From Trichuris trichiura (lineage: Eukaryota; Nematoda; Enoplea; Trichinellida; Trichuridae): 64,000 bases of DNA. The notes beneath the pieces were generated by a model. The model searched no databases. It was not told where the DNA came from and was given only the letters and a program-made list of their open reading frames with translations. Location: the NCBI GenBank assembly GCA_037903355.1, contig JBAJFE010000012.1:612036-676035 (forward strand), given 5' to 3'. A program made the position numbers and the translations under genes. Every line of letters begins with the position of its first letter. Position 1 is the first letter of the stretch. This document shows positions 13,420 to 25,622 of the stretch, piece by piece.

Positions 13420-14384
13420 AGGCTGGAAGCAAATATTCGATCTGGTCATCGCTGCACAACAAAACGCAAAGAAGTTTCAAGATGTCTGCACGCATTTCAC
13501 AAAATTGGCGCAGCGCCATATCATCCACAAATAAATTTTCGAACACAATTATCAAATTCAGGGGTGCTTAGTTCTGTCCACCGAACGCAGCTTCATTAAA
13601 AATGGAGCAAATAGACTGAACAAGAGTTGAAGTGCTGTACTGTTCGTATGAGAAACGGCTTCTCTGTTCTCTTTTTGAAGTGTGAAAGTAGCAGCACGCA
13701 AAAACATGATTTCGAACGTTTTCTTTAAACATTTAAATATCCAAAGCCAAATGACTCCTGTAAAAATAATTTTAAGCTTTGCTGCCCTAACCTTTTGCGC
13801 AAACCTGATTTTGAAAAGCTGTTAATATGTGAGAACGGAGAGCATCGTATACGTTGAGTAGATACAAAAATCTCATCGCCATTTGCAACTTCAAAACTAC
13901 GTGACTCTACATAATCAAAAACCCTCTGATCATGTATGTACCACTGTTTTCGATGACCCTTTGTCATTTATTCGACAGACTGAAGATTTCACATCTGTAA
14001 AATATGGCAGTTTCAAATCAGGAAAACTCTGAGGGTGCTATTTCTATGCAATCACGACTTTCAAATATTTTCCCAGCAAGAGGATACATTAACAGCTGAA
14101 AAGAGCGGTGTATTTTGAAGCATATTACCTTCCAGTTGCAGTCCATCAGTTTCCAATACGTGCTCACGCACTGTCGTGCTAGACGAAAGCATGACTGCCC
14201 TGGTAGGTTGTCACTAACGAGTTTATCATAAGCTCTTGAAAGTTGTTTGATATAGACTTCTGCCATGAAGGTTATTGCTTTTAGAATTAGGCCCCATTAC
14301 CCAACGCTAGTTAGCCTCCATCAACGGTATAGGAATGCATTTATTTTATGCTAGTTAACACTATTTGGAGCTTCCAGAATATAT
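13420..14384. other. Intergenic, possible 3' flank of gene 1
   Basis: No gene recognised. AATAAA occurs near 13529-13534, about 110 bp past the putative gene 1 stop, and could serve as its polyadenylation signal. Confidence 0.35.
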
Positions 14385-15672
14385 GAGGATTGATCGAAAA
14401 GTTCTCGGAAAAATTAAATAAAAATTTTATTTGCAATGATAGCAAGCTTATTTCTCAACGTATTTTTCGTCAACCTCTAGGTACTTTTGCAGACGGTCTC
14501 CATCTCCGAAGGCCTTCCTTGTAGAACCCTGGGGGCTGTGGATTGCAGCAAGTCGAGACAGTTCGTTTCTCGTCATCCATTGATTCGAACAGCGTGGCTT
14601 TTAAATGTACTTTTAACTTTGGGAAGAGGAGAAAGTCTGACGGAGCAAGATCTACACTGTAGGGCGGGTGTGGAATGACTTCCCACTGAAACTCACGAAG
14701 AACAGTCCTCACAGTCCTTAAAGAATGAGCTGGCTCATTATCGTAATGGAAAAGGACACTGACGTGCAACTTGCTACGCTGATTTCTTGCCGGTGCGGTC
14801 TTTAATTTTTGCAATACTGCTTTGTAATAACTTGCCGTGACTGTTCGCTCTCCTTTGAGAAAGTCAATCAGAATTACTCCGTCCGAGTCTCAGAGTACAG
14901 TCATCATAACCTTTCTAGCCGACTGCTTCGCTTTGAACTTGGCTGGACCTGCTGACCCTGTCGGTAGCCACTGCTTCGATTGCGTCTTACTCTCGGGGTC
15001 ATGTTGGTAGATCTACGTTTCATCTCCCTTGTCGGTACGGTCAAAAAACCTGGTCTCATTTAGTTAAGTCTTCGATAAAAGCTCTTGAGAAAGGTCAGCT
15101 CGTCGAACCAGCTGTTCTTCGCGCAACGCGTTTGGGACTTACTGAGCTGAAAGGTTCCTCAGACCGAAGGTTTCATGTAGTATTCCAAATGCTAAATGGA
15201 GGGAGATCCCAGCCATTATAGCAATCCTCCTGATGGTAATTCCGCGGTCTCCTTCAACTAAGTTCCGGACAGGGGCCACGGTTCCTTCGCTCGTTGCGGC
15301 TGCTGGTCTTCCCGCTATTCAATAGTCTTCGATGGCCTCTTTGAGGCGCCTTACCTACTGATAGACAATTGATTTAGATGACGCACTACTTCTGTAAACA
15401 TGCTGCAAAGATTGAATAATCCTCCTTGGCTGCCAACCAAGCTTGGAAAGAAACTTAATGTTAACTATGACTTCAAAACGAAGATTTTCCATATCACGAA
15501 GAAAAGGATTACTTTAGGAGCAGCTTGTACCACACTTGCGAAGCGTCAGACAAGGCTGTCTCTTTGTACATGCTGAAAGATAACAGAGATAAGATTAAAA
15601 ATGTTATCGCCCATCTGTTAGCGTACTGTTAGACATTGCACCATCTTTCCGAGAGCTTTCTGAGCATCCCTC
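14385..15672 (-). mobile_element. Degenerate mariner transposon (D34D), inactive
   Basis: The element is 1,288 bp, the usual mariner length, with imperfect terminal inverted repeats: GAGGATTGATCGAAAAGTTC at 14385 and a matching sequence ending at 15672 (about 22 of 28 positions agree). The transposase reads on the minus strand from about 15490 (MENLRFEVIVNIKF) to 14470. Its C-terminal half keeps the diagnostic HYDNEPAH and HPPYSVDLAPSDFLLF motifs, with 34 residues between the second and third Asp. Several in-frame stops interrupt it, including TAG soon after IVYQ and a TGA where a Trp is expected before the first catalytic Asp. It is a dead copy, lying between the two modular secreted genes. 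I could not see a clean TA target duplication. Confidence 0.9.
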
Positions 15673-15947
15673 GCAAGTAACCTAACTGTGAGTTAATTCA
15701 GAAGTCGTGCGAAACTGAGGGTTTTCACTTAATAAAATAGTTTATCTACGCGAAAGGTTAAAGTTCTGTCTAAGATTCTGTGGTATAATCACTTAGTCAG
15801 GTTTTGTTCAGCTGTTTCAGTTCATGCTGGACCTACGTTTGTATAACCGAATTTGTTCGGTAACCATAAGGGTACAGCGAGAAAGCTTTCTCTGAAAGGA
15901 TTTTTGCGCACTGCCCTTTTGAAGCCGCATCTTATAATCAGGAATCA

Positions 15948-16235
15948 TCAATTTCCGCACCAGCGCTTTTCTACAGACTCGATATCCCCGTGAGTGAATT
16001 TAGAGAACTTCCGTTTGGTTGAACGAGGGCCCAAACAAGGCTCAGCAGGTAAAACATACAACTGAAGATAGGCATTGGTTGATTCAATGGCAGATTGGAA
16101 TTGGGATAGAAAAAATGTCTCAAACAAGTTAAAGTGGAAGTAAATTTTTAAGAAGTCATCACAAAAGTGAAGACGACGGAGTTCGCCGAAACAGAGTTCA
16201 TGTACGGCTTCCTTATCACCATATTTTCGAACCAT
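15948..16235 (-). CDS. Small open frame, unidentified
   Basis: A complete ATG-to-stop frame of 95 codons on the minus strand with mixed composition (it contains KEAVHELCFGELRRLHFCDD). It lies between the mariner remnant and the second modular gene. No family, signal peptide or convincing splice partner was recognised. It could be a chance frame or transposon debris. Confidence 0.2.
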   Translation of the reverse strand: MVRKYGDKEAVHELCFGELRRLHFCDDFLKIYFHFNLFETFFLSQFQSAIESTNAYLQLYVLPAEPCLGPRSTKRKFSKFTHGDIESVEKRWCGN

Positions 16236-16792
16236 GTTTATCCTTCGTTATCTCGTTGAAACACATTAATCTAACGGTGAGAAAACCATCCTACCAGGCA
16301 AATAGTACTTTGCTGACATAAGGCAGTCGGGATCTTCATGCGGTGTTAATGAAGATGAAGAAAAATTAGAAACATTTAGTGCTTTCAAGTCTTTTTAGTA
16401 TGAAACGAACACGACATGCCTGGTATGGGCGCGTAGTTAGCTGACAAATATTAATGATCTGTGAATAGGAATAATAAGCGACATCGAACTATTCAGTCCG
16501 TATCACGTACATAAGCAGAGGCAAGTGAAAACTTAGTAAAGATGCAGCGTTAATATTTAGAAGCTCTACATTTTTCTTGCGGTAAGGCTGTCCAAGGCTA
16601 GGAGATGCCGTGGTAAAAATTAAGGTTAAGGTTATCATAAGATTAAACAGGCACAAATTGTTGCGTACTTTTCGAGCAAGTTTCAGAAGTATAAGAAAAA
16701 TACGTTAGTAATCACACATAAACTCAAAACAGGCGGATGTAGCAAATGCAGAAGGGTGTCTGAATGTTCGTTCATTTGTTCTATCCTTGCAG

Positions 16793-16933
16793 AAATTAGT
16801 CCACGTAATAGGGATTGTATTCCACATGCTGAATGCTCGACAAGTATTAGGCAGTTATTCAGCTGTAGTCAGTGTGATGAACGACTTAGATTAATTCACG
16901 CTTCACTAAGTATTGGCTACGTCTATAAGCACG
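16793..16933 (+). CDS. Candidate phase 1-1 Cys-rich exon between genes 1 and 2
   Basis: The acceptor tatccttgcag and donor CACG|gtaggt enclose 141 nt that read in phase 1 throughout and contain DCIPHAEC and FSCSQCDERL. Length (141 nt) and phase equal those of the two Cys-rich exons of gene 1 (6836-6976 and 9048-9188). It could be a distal exon of gene 1 or a remnant of a third copy. Its sequence is not a ShKT domain. Confidence 0.3.
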
Positions 16934-17426
16934 GTAGGTGTGATAAGCTCAAGTGCTGGCACGTGCAAGTGCTCATTTAACTTTATCTGAAGGGGTAAAT
17001 TGCAATTTGAGAGTGGGCGGGAAAAAAAGTTTGACTTGAATACTCATAACTGTTAAGATGTGTAGAAACTTCGTTGCACATATTCAATAATTCAGCATAC
17101 AATGTTAGGAAGAGTGATGCCCTTTTGGCAGTATTAATCTTAAGAATGACTTCAGTTCCATTTAAGGCAGTTGAGTTGTATCGTTGAACTCCCTAATCCC
17201 ACTTGCTGATCATCGCTACGGGTTTGTTGGAGCACAGCTTTTGCACGTGTTAGACCATTGTTCCGCACTGTTTGTACGGTTGACGATTTTGGCAGCACGC
17301 GTTTACTCATTGACGCTGCAGACGCTGCTTGACCTGTTGAAATGTGACGAGCGCAGGTGTCTGCCCAACGACAAGGCCTTTTTTTCTTCTTGCTGTGAAA
17401 GTGCCGTGCTCAGCGAAAGCGCACCC

Positions 17427-17432
17427 TATAAA
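17427..17432 (+). promoter_or_regulatory. TATA-box-like TATAAA upstream of gene 2
   Basis: TATAAA in a locally GC-richer context, 112 bp before the signal-peptide ATG at 17544. Position and context fit a core promoter; no transcript evidence is available. Confidence 0.3.
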
Positions 17433-17543
17433 TCTAATTTCACCTGTCAAGGCCGCCTGAGAAACTTGGTCGCATTCTTCATGACATTATGATCCCATAA
17501 AGTTTGATTAATAACTGGGGAATACTTTTTCTGACAGTAACTC

Positions 17544-20500
17544 ATGTATCTCGCTTTACGGGCGCTGCTCTGCGCCTACTGCATTCTCTTCATCTCTCGA
17601 AGGGGCTTTGCTGAGTATCCAATAGTCGAAAGAGAAGTTGTTTACCGTGACCAGTTGGATGACAGCTTCAGACCAATTAATGGTAATGGCTGCGCTAAAA
17701 TGTGCGCCACTGTCGATTACCATAATTAAGATTTCTGAGGAACAAAGAATACCTCAGCCTAAATAAATTATTTGTACCCTTGAATGATCAGTACGTCTTT
17801 GTTTAAAGAGCTAATAGTGATTTGACCACTTTTCGTAGACGCTACGAATAGATGTGGCCCATCGGCGCCTTGTGGCCCTGTTGAACCAGTGAAACCACCT
17901 GTAGGTAAGCAAGGAGCGTTCAGTCATGGTTCTGAGTAGTTGGTCATCAGCTAGCCAATTTCAGTGACTCGTCGCCCGCCTCCGTCCACTCGACCACGTC
18001 CGATCAGTAAGTCACTATGGAGTTGGCGACAAAAAAAATTGTTCACTGTTTGTACTTAAGTTCATGACTTTTGCAGTGGCGGTGCAACGCAAGCGCCTTC
18101 AAAAGGAGTTTCAGGTATGTACTCATTTTACTCCAATCTATCGTTATATTCGTCTGCCTGTGTCGGTGGTACAAATGGCAGCATTTCAAGAATGATGAAC
18201 CAGTAGCGTCAGGCAGCTCTGAGGCGAATATTTATTATTCACGTTGGAACTTTAAGTAGCTTAGAATTTTGTGGCGGACAAAATATCCAGAAGGGTTGAA
18301 TTAGACTATGAAAATATTTTGAAGCAAGTAGTTTTTGACGCAGATGGTTAAACTAAAGGGAAAAACGTCGACTTAAAAGATAAACCGTCTATTCAGGTTA
18401 GTATTAAACTGAAGTGATTTAAACATGGTTCATCGTCTGCTCGTCAGTAGTTAAAGTTTAGTTTTCAATAAATTAATAACTTAGCTCTGTGGATGCATGG
18501 AAAAGCAAATTAGATTTAAATTGCGATTTAGTTAAGAACGCCAATAAGAAAAGTCATGTACATATTGTTCTTGGAGTATTTTGCGATCCTGTTGCCAAGG
18601 CTATCTCGCTCATTGTATGCATGACAGTAAGGAAGTTGTCAGCCACTTTGTGATTTCTCAGTAGCCTTTGACGTTTATGTACATGCTACGAAAGGTACAG
18701 TTTTCAAATATTCTGCAGTCAGTAAATTTTAGGTAACGAGCAATTTAGTTAGGTCTTAGTTTGTTCACGGAAACATGGTTAACACATGGAGCGTCTGTTT
18801 AACCATTCTAGTAGCAATGAAACTAAGCGCCTAAGCGAAAATCGTCTGGAAAAGTTTCAACAGGTTCTCTATCTGATTTGTCGGTTGGATGGTTTGGTGC
18901 CGAAATGGCTTAGGGTTATACGAATGAAGAGAACACGCGCGAAATGTCCCACGCGTCAACAGACGACTAAGCTTTCACTCTGCAATATTTAAGTTGGAAA
19001 AAAAGTGACACTTGTCAGCAGTGTTCGTGTCAAGTGAATGTATCACCTGAAAAGTTTCAACAGTTTGTCTGTTGTACATGTTGTTCACACAATTTAGCGA
19101 GCAAACCGCTTTAGGATATTTTCGTAAAAGTCAAGCGTACAGGCAAATATTGTTCCGCGCGTCAGTAAACAACTAACGTGATCTTGGTTCTGCAATATTC
19201 TAATAGATAGAAGAGGCGACACGGGTCAGTGCCTACTATTTTCCTGTCATACATACTGCTGTGTGCATACAAGGAAAGAGTCTTCTCGTTCTCTTTCGAA
19301 GCTCATTCAGTGCAGAATCGAGAATAACAGAGGTAGGAATTGTTATTCAACCACCATGCCATCAGCAGTCACATTTTGTCTATACCTCGAACAGTGGGTG
19401 ACTATTCTCAACGTGAGCAATATTACCCGCTGCTCACCCTGTGGGGACGGTAAGAAACTCGTGGAGTGGGGGTTGCAGAAGTCGAGCAAGAGGGAAGCTG
19501 AAACGAACTTTTCTCAAACGAGTAAAATCAGTATAAAAAATGTTCCTGTGGGTGCACTGCTAAATGAAAGGGTGGAATTGCCACTGGCAGAATTGTCTCA
19601 TGGATATCAGTGGTATTGGAAAGGGGTTCAACGGCAAGTGATGGCAAAACCGTTCCTACCAACAAGTTTAAGAACCGCTAGAATGATGGACGTTTTGCTA
19701 TTTGAATAAAAACGCTGCAGCAGCTTGCTTACGCTGCAAGGATCTGTCTGGTGCGTCTTCTTTTCTGGGACGGCATTTTCGTAAATGAAGTTAGCAGACA
19801 GTACCCTCCTGAGCAGAACGGAGCGTGCTGAAATGATGAATGCTTTCCAGGGCAAAAACTAAGGATTGGAACGTTTGATTTAAGCAATTCTGACCCAATG
19901 CAGTACGTATGTCAACTGTCAAAGCTGTATCCAGAGCAACACCTTTCTTTAATGTGTCGCGCATTCATTTTGCCACTACCTTAAGGACTGCACTTCGTTT
20001 GAATTCGAGCACGTTGTGTAATTTCAAGTAATTAGGACCTAACTATACCTCTACAAAGTGTGTTGATACTATTAGGGCAAATGTTTAAATAAAACCTTTT
20101 CAGGAGACACCTGCCAACCAGGTAACAAGCTGCTGAAAGAATGGCGATCAGCTACACGTCAGACAGCTTTATTTTAGCTGTATTGAAGCCTCGTCCACGA
20201 CCAACGTCTAAGCCAGCAACCAGACCGCCACCTAGGCCAAAGCCTAGTCCTGCGCCTTCCAGTTTGGTTAACTGTGCTCCAGGAGGTGAATCAAACCTGT
20301 CACCTTAGTGGCAGTTGTTCATTTTAAATTCATATTTCTACTGGGCTTAGGCTCACCTAAGCCTGAAGACTCATTTTCATTTGAACGACAGTCAAATATC
20401 AGTTCAAACTTCATTCGCTTCAATATTCAAAAGATTCACTTCATTTATACTGCGCAGAGTTAGATTATTCGAAATTTCAGGCGAAGATGTGTAGTGAAAT

Positions 20501-21705
20501 ACTTTTAATTATTAACACTAATTTTGCAGGGATTAGCGTAATTCTTGAGCATACGCTTCTGTACAAGTTGCTTTTCGAAATCGACTTATTTTAAGATCGG
20601 TTATTGCCGACTCATGCTACATTCCAACTAAGAGTACGCAAAAGTTGCTTTCTTTGCTGCAGTAACTCTTATCCTTAGCCTGATCTTGACCTCGAGGAAC
20701 AAGGGGAAAGTGTAATATTCAATAATAAATACCGATTCAGTCCTATCTTATCTCTTTCTTCGTTAGTATTAATAAAATCAGTCACAACATGTGCGAACAA
20801 ACTCGTTTAAGTAAACAAGTAATAATACAAGGGCTATTAACGTTTTGGCTGCTGCCGGAGTTAATCTGTTCCTACAAAAGGGCAGCCGACCGGCAAGTAC
20901 GACGGTGAACTTCTACGATGCCTAAATCTTGCGTGTGATTTGAAATGTTTAATTACAAACGCTTACTGTTGCCGTGTTATTCTGGCAATTATTAATGCAA
21001 GCAAGTACGATCAACCGTTTCAGACTGTCGGGTAAAGTTATACTTTTAAAAAAGGCCAACGTCTTACTTTCCGATCTAAATTTTACAATTTTCTTCATTC
21101 TGTCGCAATACGTAACGTATGCTAAATTTTGCGTAATTATTTCCAGTTTCATTAAAATGATGTCCATTCTAGGCACTGCACCATGTGGCGTTGGTCAACC
21201 TGCCGGTGAGCTAATAAGCTTCTTACACGTTTCAACAATTGAAATTTTTTTCAAGTTTTCCCGTACCCTCAACCGATGCCACAGCCAGCACCAGAAGGCA
21301 CAGTAAACTGCGCACCAGGTCGTTCAGAATGTTTTTCTTGTTCGTTATTAAGCTGGGATATTTAAAATGCTAATACAAAATTTTAACCTACTTAAGATTA
21401 TTTGGCTTATGTAAATCAGCACTGCTTAATTCAAGTAATTTTTGAAAAGCAACTTCATTGTAGTATTTTTGCTCTGTGTTGTCTGTAGCCAGGAAGTACA
21501 TTTCAATTTAGGCTCGTCGGTTTGCGGTACGGATTCTTATCAACAAGTTGTACAACCACAACCTCAGCCTGGTAGGTGATCTTCAATTTTTGCGTGTATC
21601 GGTAAGGCTAAAGCAAAACCGTTTCCAGCTAGTCCATATGGCCTGCGGAAGCAAGCAATGAAGCTTACGTTTTATCGAGGCAGACTAATGTACCAGAAAC
21701 AATAA
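17544..21705 (+). CDS. Secreted Pro/Gln-rich protein with short Cys modules (gene 2)
   Basis: Exon 1 is 17544-17682, an ATG with signal peptide MYLALRALLCAYCILF, ending phase 1 at AATG|gtaatg. Well-supported phase 1-1 exons follow: 17839-17904 (CGPSAPCGP), 17965-18006 (RRPPPSTRPRP), 20104-20121 (an 18-nt microexon, DTCQP), 20178-20285 (KPRPRPTSKPATRPPPRPKP, then NCAPG), 21173-21205 (TAPCGVGQPA), 21256-21318 (PYPQPMPQPAPEGTVNCAPG) and 21512-21571 (SSVCGTDSYQQVVQPQPQP). The last exon, 21629-21705, carries ASPYGLRKQA and ends at TAA. Weaker candidates are about 18076-18115 and 19369-19449 (ITRCSPCGD). The repeated C-G/A-P-G units and the phase rule match gene 1, so the two look like relatives or one expanded family. 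The product is probably a secreted structural or matrix-like protein; I recognise no catalytic domain. The last introns are about 50-190 nt. Confidence 0.62.
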
Positions 21706-22041
21706 ATGACCGGCCTAGAAGCAAGAGTTCAAAATTAGTTTGAAATGTAAGCTCGCTGGCGGAATAGCAGCAATCCAACCGAGATGCGTAGTGGTTACTT
21801 CATGCGGCCGAGTCTAGTTTTACCTATTCCATTGAATCTACTGCCAAATAGCCAATAAACACCCTGAATTGTTTATTCATGATGCAAGAACTTTTTTTGC
21901 TCTGAAAACCGTGCTGCTGCTGCCCTAATGATGGAAGTTGTGTTAATGTTTACTGCTTTCTAACAAAATACAACGAATAATGCAAGTGGATTATGTCAAA
22001 GAACTGCTAAAGCAATGCTAAATGAAATGATGCTAAAACCA

Positions 22042-23655
22042 CTACCGACGTTCTCGCCAAACAGTTAATCTGCTTCGAACATGCTCAAGAATGAAAATTA
22101 TACAAGAGATGGAAAGGCCCAAAAGTTGGAGCCAAAATATACCTTGCAGTTCGTCCAAATTTAATGGGGTTTCATAGCCTTTATGTAATTGAACGTAGCA
22201 AGCGGAACTGATCAATTTAGATGCCATGGCATTTCTGTAATCCTGTATTGACTTCTGGACGTATCCAGTTTCGATGAACCACGTAATCCTAAAATGGACG
22301 TGCCATTGAAATAAACTCATAGCTTGCAAACAAATTTCCATGCCTTTCGCTAAACAGTGTCGCCAAAGGAAATCCCCTTCTATATCCTATCGCGTACCAT
22401 AGGGGCAGCAGAGTGATTGGAGCCAACGTGACGTGGCAATCTCTGGCACTGAGAATGTTTAAAGGTTCTCTTTGGGCGATGAAAATCATTTTTGGATTGT
22501 TGATAACCAGATTTTTGCCTTTTTTGTAAGAAGTGACGTTAACCCATTTCCTATTTACTTTCATTTCCCACCATAATCGTCTGAGCGACTCTTGGAAAGC
22601 CATCTAAAGTTTTAAATAATAATTTTTTCTTTTACTATGAAATCTTACTTGAATGAGCGATATGGTTGTCGTCGTGCTGTTCTTCGTGATTACAGTGTAC
22701 CCAGAATACCTCACTAAGTCGACCAATTCCTCCAGCGTATAAAATGGATACCTTACAGTATCTGATGACAGCGCAATGAGCATATGCCCAGAGAATAGAG
22801 CAAACAAGGTAACTGACATTAACCACCAAACTGCCACCATCAACCGGCATGTTAATGATCTGGGAAGAACAGAAAGCCCTGAAATTATTGACCTGCTAAT
22901 CGAAGTTTATGCAGTCCGCACTACATGTATCAAAGGAAAGCTGCTAGCCGAGTCATACCTTGTTGTAAAACGATGGAAAAAAATACCCAGCACGCTTCGA
23001 CCACGCTGTACTGTACTTCTTCCCTTTCTTTGAGGGCATTGCATATCCCAAAGAAGATCAGTCCTGACGTAACAACGTATGCGGCTAACATCAACCAAGC
23101 AGTGGGACTGAATACGGCAGTAAGAATAACGAACGTGTTGTCCTTGAAAACTTCTGGAGATCGAATAAGCACTCCGTGATCAGATTCAAACAATGGCGTT
23201 GAATAGTCCATTACAGACAGTCTATCCGGACGAACATCTATTGCAATGCCAAGCAAATCCACTTCCTGCGTTAAACAATAGGAAGGAACGGAATTATTTG
23301 GCTGACAGAGTCAAAAAGCTCACTCAACTTTTCGCTGAAGCATACCAATCACAGAAGTCCACTGTCCTTCTCGAAACTCACCTACGCCATGAAAACTATG
23401 GTTGACTATCTTGTACCTAGATATACTAACTAAACTTTGTTGTTCAAAAACGCCAGATCTTGATCAGTACTTTATGTTTAGTGATTTAGCAATGTCGGAG
23501 AGAATATCCCAGACCATTCCAGTCCACTCAGTTTCAGGCTTCAGAGCGAGATCGGATTGGTTTTTGATATAAACGTATGGCCATTGCTGAAAGCAGTACT
23601 GCACATCAGTTTCTAAAACTTTGAATGCTATTATTCCATAGCTGTTCACTAACAT
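22042..23655 (-). CDS. Divergent ionotropic glutamate receptor-like channel lacking the amino-terminal domain
   Basis: Six exons: 23655-23471, 23395-23329, 23265-22959, 22878-22649, 22603-22332 and 22288-22042 (stop), giving 1,308 nt and 435 aa with all phases closing. Order of parts: ligand-binding lobe S1 (PYVYIKN, DILSDIAKSLN, GQWTSVIGMLQRK, LLGIAIDVRPDRLSVMDYST), M1 (WLMLAAYVVTSGLIFF), the pore-loop signature SIVLQQG joined by splicing to LSVLPRSL, M3 (VWWLMSVTLFALFSG), lobe S2 and M4 (FWLQLLGLSISCIIFILEH). No amino-terminal domain is seen. The first ATG lacks a signal peptide, so an upstream exon is probably missing. The usual SYTANLAAFLT gate after M3 is replaced by a sequence starting SGHMLIALSS. 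The exon 5/6 join (43-nt intron) is the least certain. It probably acts as a cation channel in neurons or sensory cells. AATAAA on this strand at 21877-21872 may end the transcript. Confidence 0.82.
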
Positions 23656-25341
23656 TTCACTAGGCCGTAAATTATGTCTGCACTTGGATAAACATTCCTA
23701 TACAAGAACAAGGCAATAGTTTCTTGCGTTTTAGAATTCTTACTGAGCGCTAGTATCTCCCTGAAAGTACGGTGAAGCAAACTAACTTTCTCATGTAAAG
23801 AAGCACGCTCTTTTCGTATGTCAGAAGGAAGTTATTCAATTTCAAAGACCAGTCCATTCTACAATGCAGAGTTCCCTTTCCTTGGTTTTGACAAAAGCTT
23901 TTATCGAAAACTTGAAGAGCAAAGTATTTCATATTACAAATGGGTTTATGCTAGTTATACTGTTTAAAAGATAAGTAGATAAAGTTTTTACTAGGAAGGA
24001 TATGAAAGAAAGTTTCTCAGTCACCTGAATAGCTTATTTCCGAATCAAAGAATTGCCCCATTGTGCTAAAAGAAACAAAGACCGACCGCCATGTTTTGGG
24101 TAATTTGGTTATTAGAACGCTAGACAATTTGAGGACAACTGTTCATAGAAGTCGGATCCATTCTGACAATTATTTATCAATACTTCTTTCGTCACGCCAT
24201 CCTGCTTCGGTTGTGGCAAGTATTAGAGTAGGAATGGCAGACAGATCGCCGACATGTATGACTAAGAATTCCTACACTCAAAAATCCAGTATATAAAAAA
24301 CTTATACTTGAAGATCATTTCCCGCAAAAACTCGCTGCTTCTGAAATAAAAGCAAGATCAGCCTACAAAACAGCTGCAATATTATGGCAGACAATCCACT
24401 GAGCCAGTTTGGATCAGACCACCGTTAGACGAGGACTGAGCCCTGAGGGCAAAGACGAGAGAGCTGTCGACCCAGTCGGTGAGAGAACAACGTTCCCTGC
24501 GGCACATGAAAATGTTGCTGTTGACGAAGACAGATCTAATCAACCAATAGTTGCCTGACTTAGCTAATCCCTGCCAGGACGAGAGGACCATGTAAGCAAG
24601 AGGATAGATGGCTTAATGGCTGTTAGTGAGGACGTCTTAGCGTGAGGTGGGCACAGTTATCGTAACGAAAGCTATCGCTGAAAAAACGATAAAAGTTACG
24701 GCTGTTACTAAGATATCTTCTACAAATAACAATGCTTCCTTATAATGGAAAACCGCCTGCGTAGCCTTATAAAGCGATTGCAGGAGGAAACAACGACGGA
24801 TGTCATACCTGAAAAGTAAACGTAACTGTTCAGCATCGTACAAGCACCCAAAATTGATTGACAGGTGCCTGTCGCCCGTAGAAGCTTGACATAAATGAAA
24901 CTATGGTTGAAGCCGTTGAAGCTTCAGCAGTAGCTGAATGCACATTACCTTGTTCCTGAAAATCTCAACCACGGATTTTATACTGAAAAGATTACTTTCT
25001 CATAAGGAAGTTAAAGCAAGGTTTCTACATCAGGTGCGACATACGACTGTGAACAGGGCATTGAAATAAGCATTATTTGGACACACATTGCTGGGGTAGT
25101 CACAAGTTGCAAAATATGATACTGACTTACGACTGTAGAGCATACAACAGTCTAAGCAAACTTAAAAGCAAGAATGCTCCTTGTGTCATTTATTTTCTTG
25201 ACTAATTCGCTTCATACTCTTTTGATTTTTTTTATTCATTGCTTTACATTTCAATTTACTTTATTATAATGTTTGCACATGTTGGTTGTGCATCCCACCT
25301 TTCGAAAATTGTAAGTTTCTTTCTGCGGAGCATGAGACCTT

Positions 25342-25405
25342 CCTGTTCAGCCTTTACCTAAGCGTAAGCCGCTTCGGCTTAGGTAAAGACAGAACAGGAC
25401 GGCCA
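25342..25405. repeat. CTTTACCTAAGCC palindromic repeat, copy 1
   Basis: CCTGTTCAGCCTTTACCTAA is followed after a short loop by its near inverse (GCTTAGGTAAAGACAGAACA), then GGACGGCC. The same core occurs at 28021, 47412 and 61148. It is a dispersed hairpin-forming repeat, possibly the end of a MITE or Helitron. Confidence 0.6.
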
Positions 25406-25560
25406 ACAAATTTTCATTATGCCGGTGAGGCGCATAACTGACAGGATCGCAATTTTTACTATTTATTTTGTTTTCTGTTTGTTTTGAGCAAATGCATTAA
25501 AAACAAAACTTTTCTATGGGCGCGTGCAGATGCATAGTTCAAGTACGGAATGTTCAGCCC

Positions 25561-25622
25561 TTGAAAACGTTTTATTGAGCGAAGCTTTCGGGAAGCCATT
25601 GTTCCCGTTTCCAGCGCAAACG
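25561..25622 (-). repeat. GGGAAC..CCCGAAAGCT hairpin repeat, copy 1
   Basis: Read on the minus strand it has GCGCTGG, a stem (CGGGAAC / CTTCCCG), then AAAGCTTCG and AATAAA. Related copies lie at 44761-44820 (-), 49741-49790 (+) and 53971-54028 (+), with a tail fragment at 43405-43428. It looks like the conserved 3' tail of a retroelement family. Confidence 0.55.

Noticed and set aside
19263..19709. 148-codon plus-strand frame
   Set aside because: Taken whole it has no family motif. Only the part 19369-19449, which has phase-1 splice edges and a CSPCGD unit, is kept as a weak exon candidate of gene 2.
22776..23405. Plus-strand frames across the ionotropic receptor
   Set aside because: Shadows of the minus-strand exons, whose pore and M3 motifs and phases are clear.
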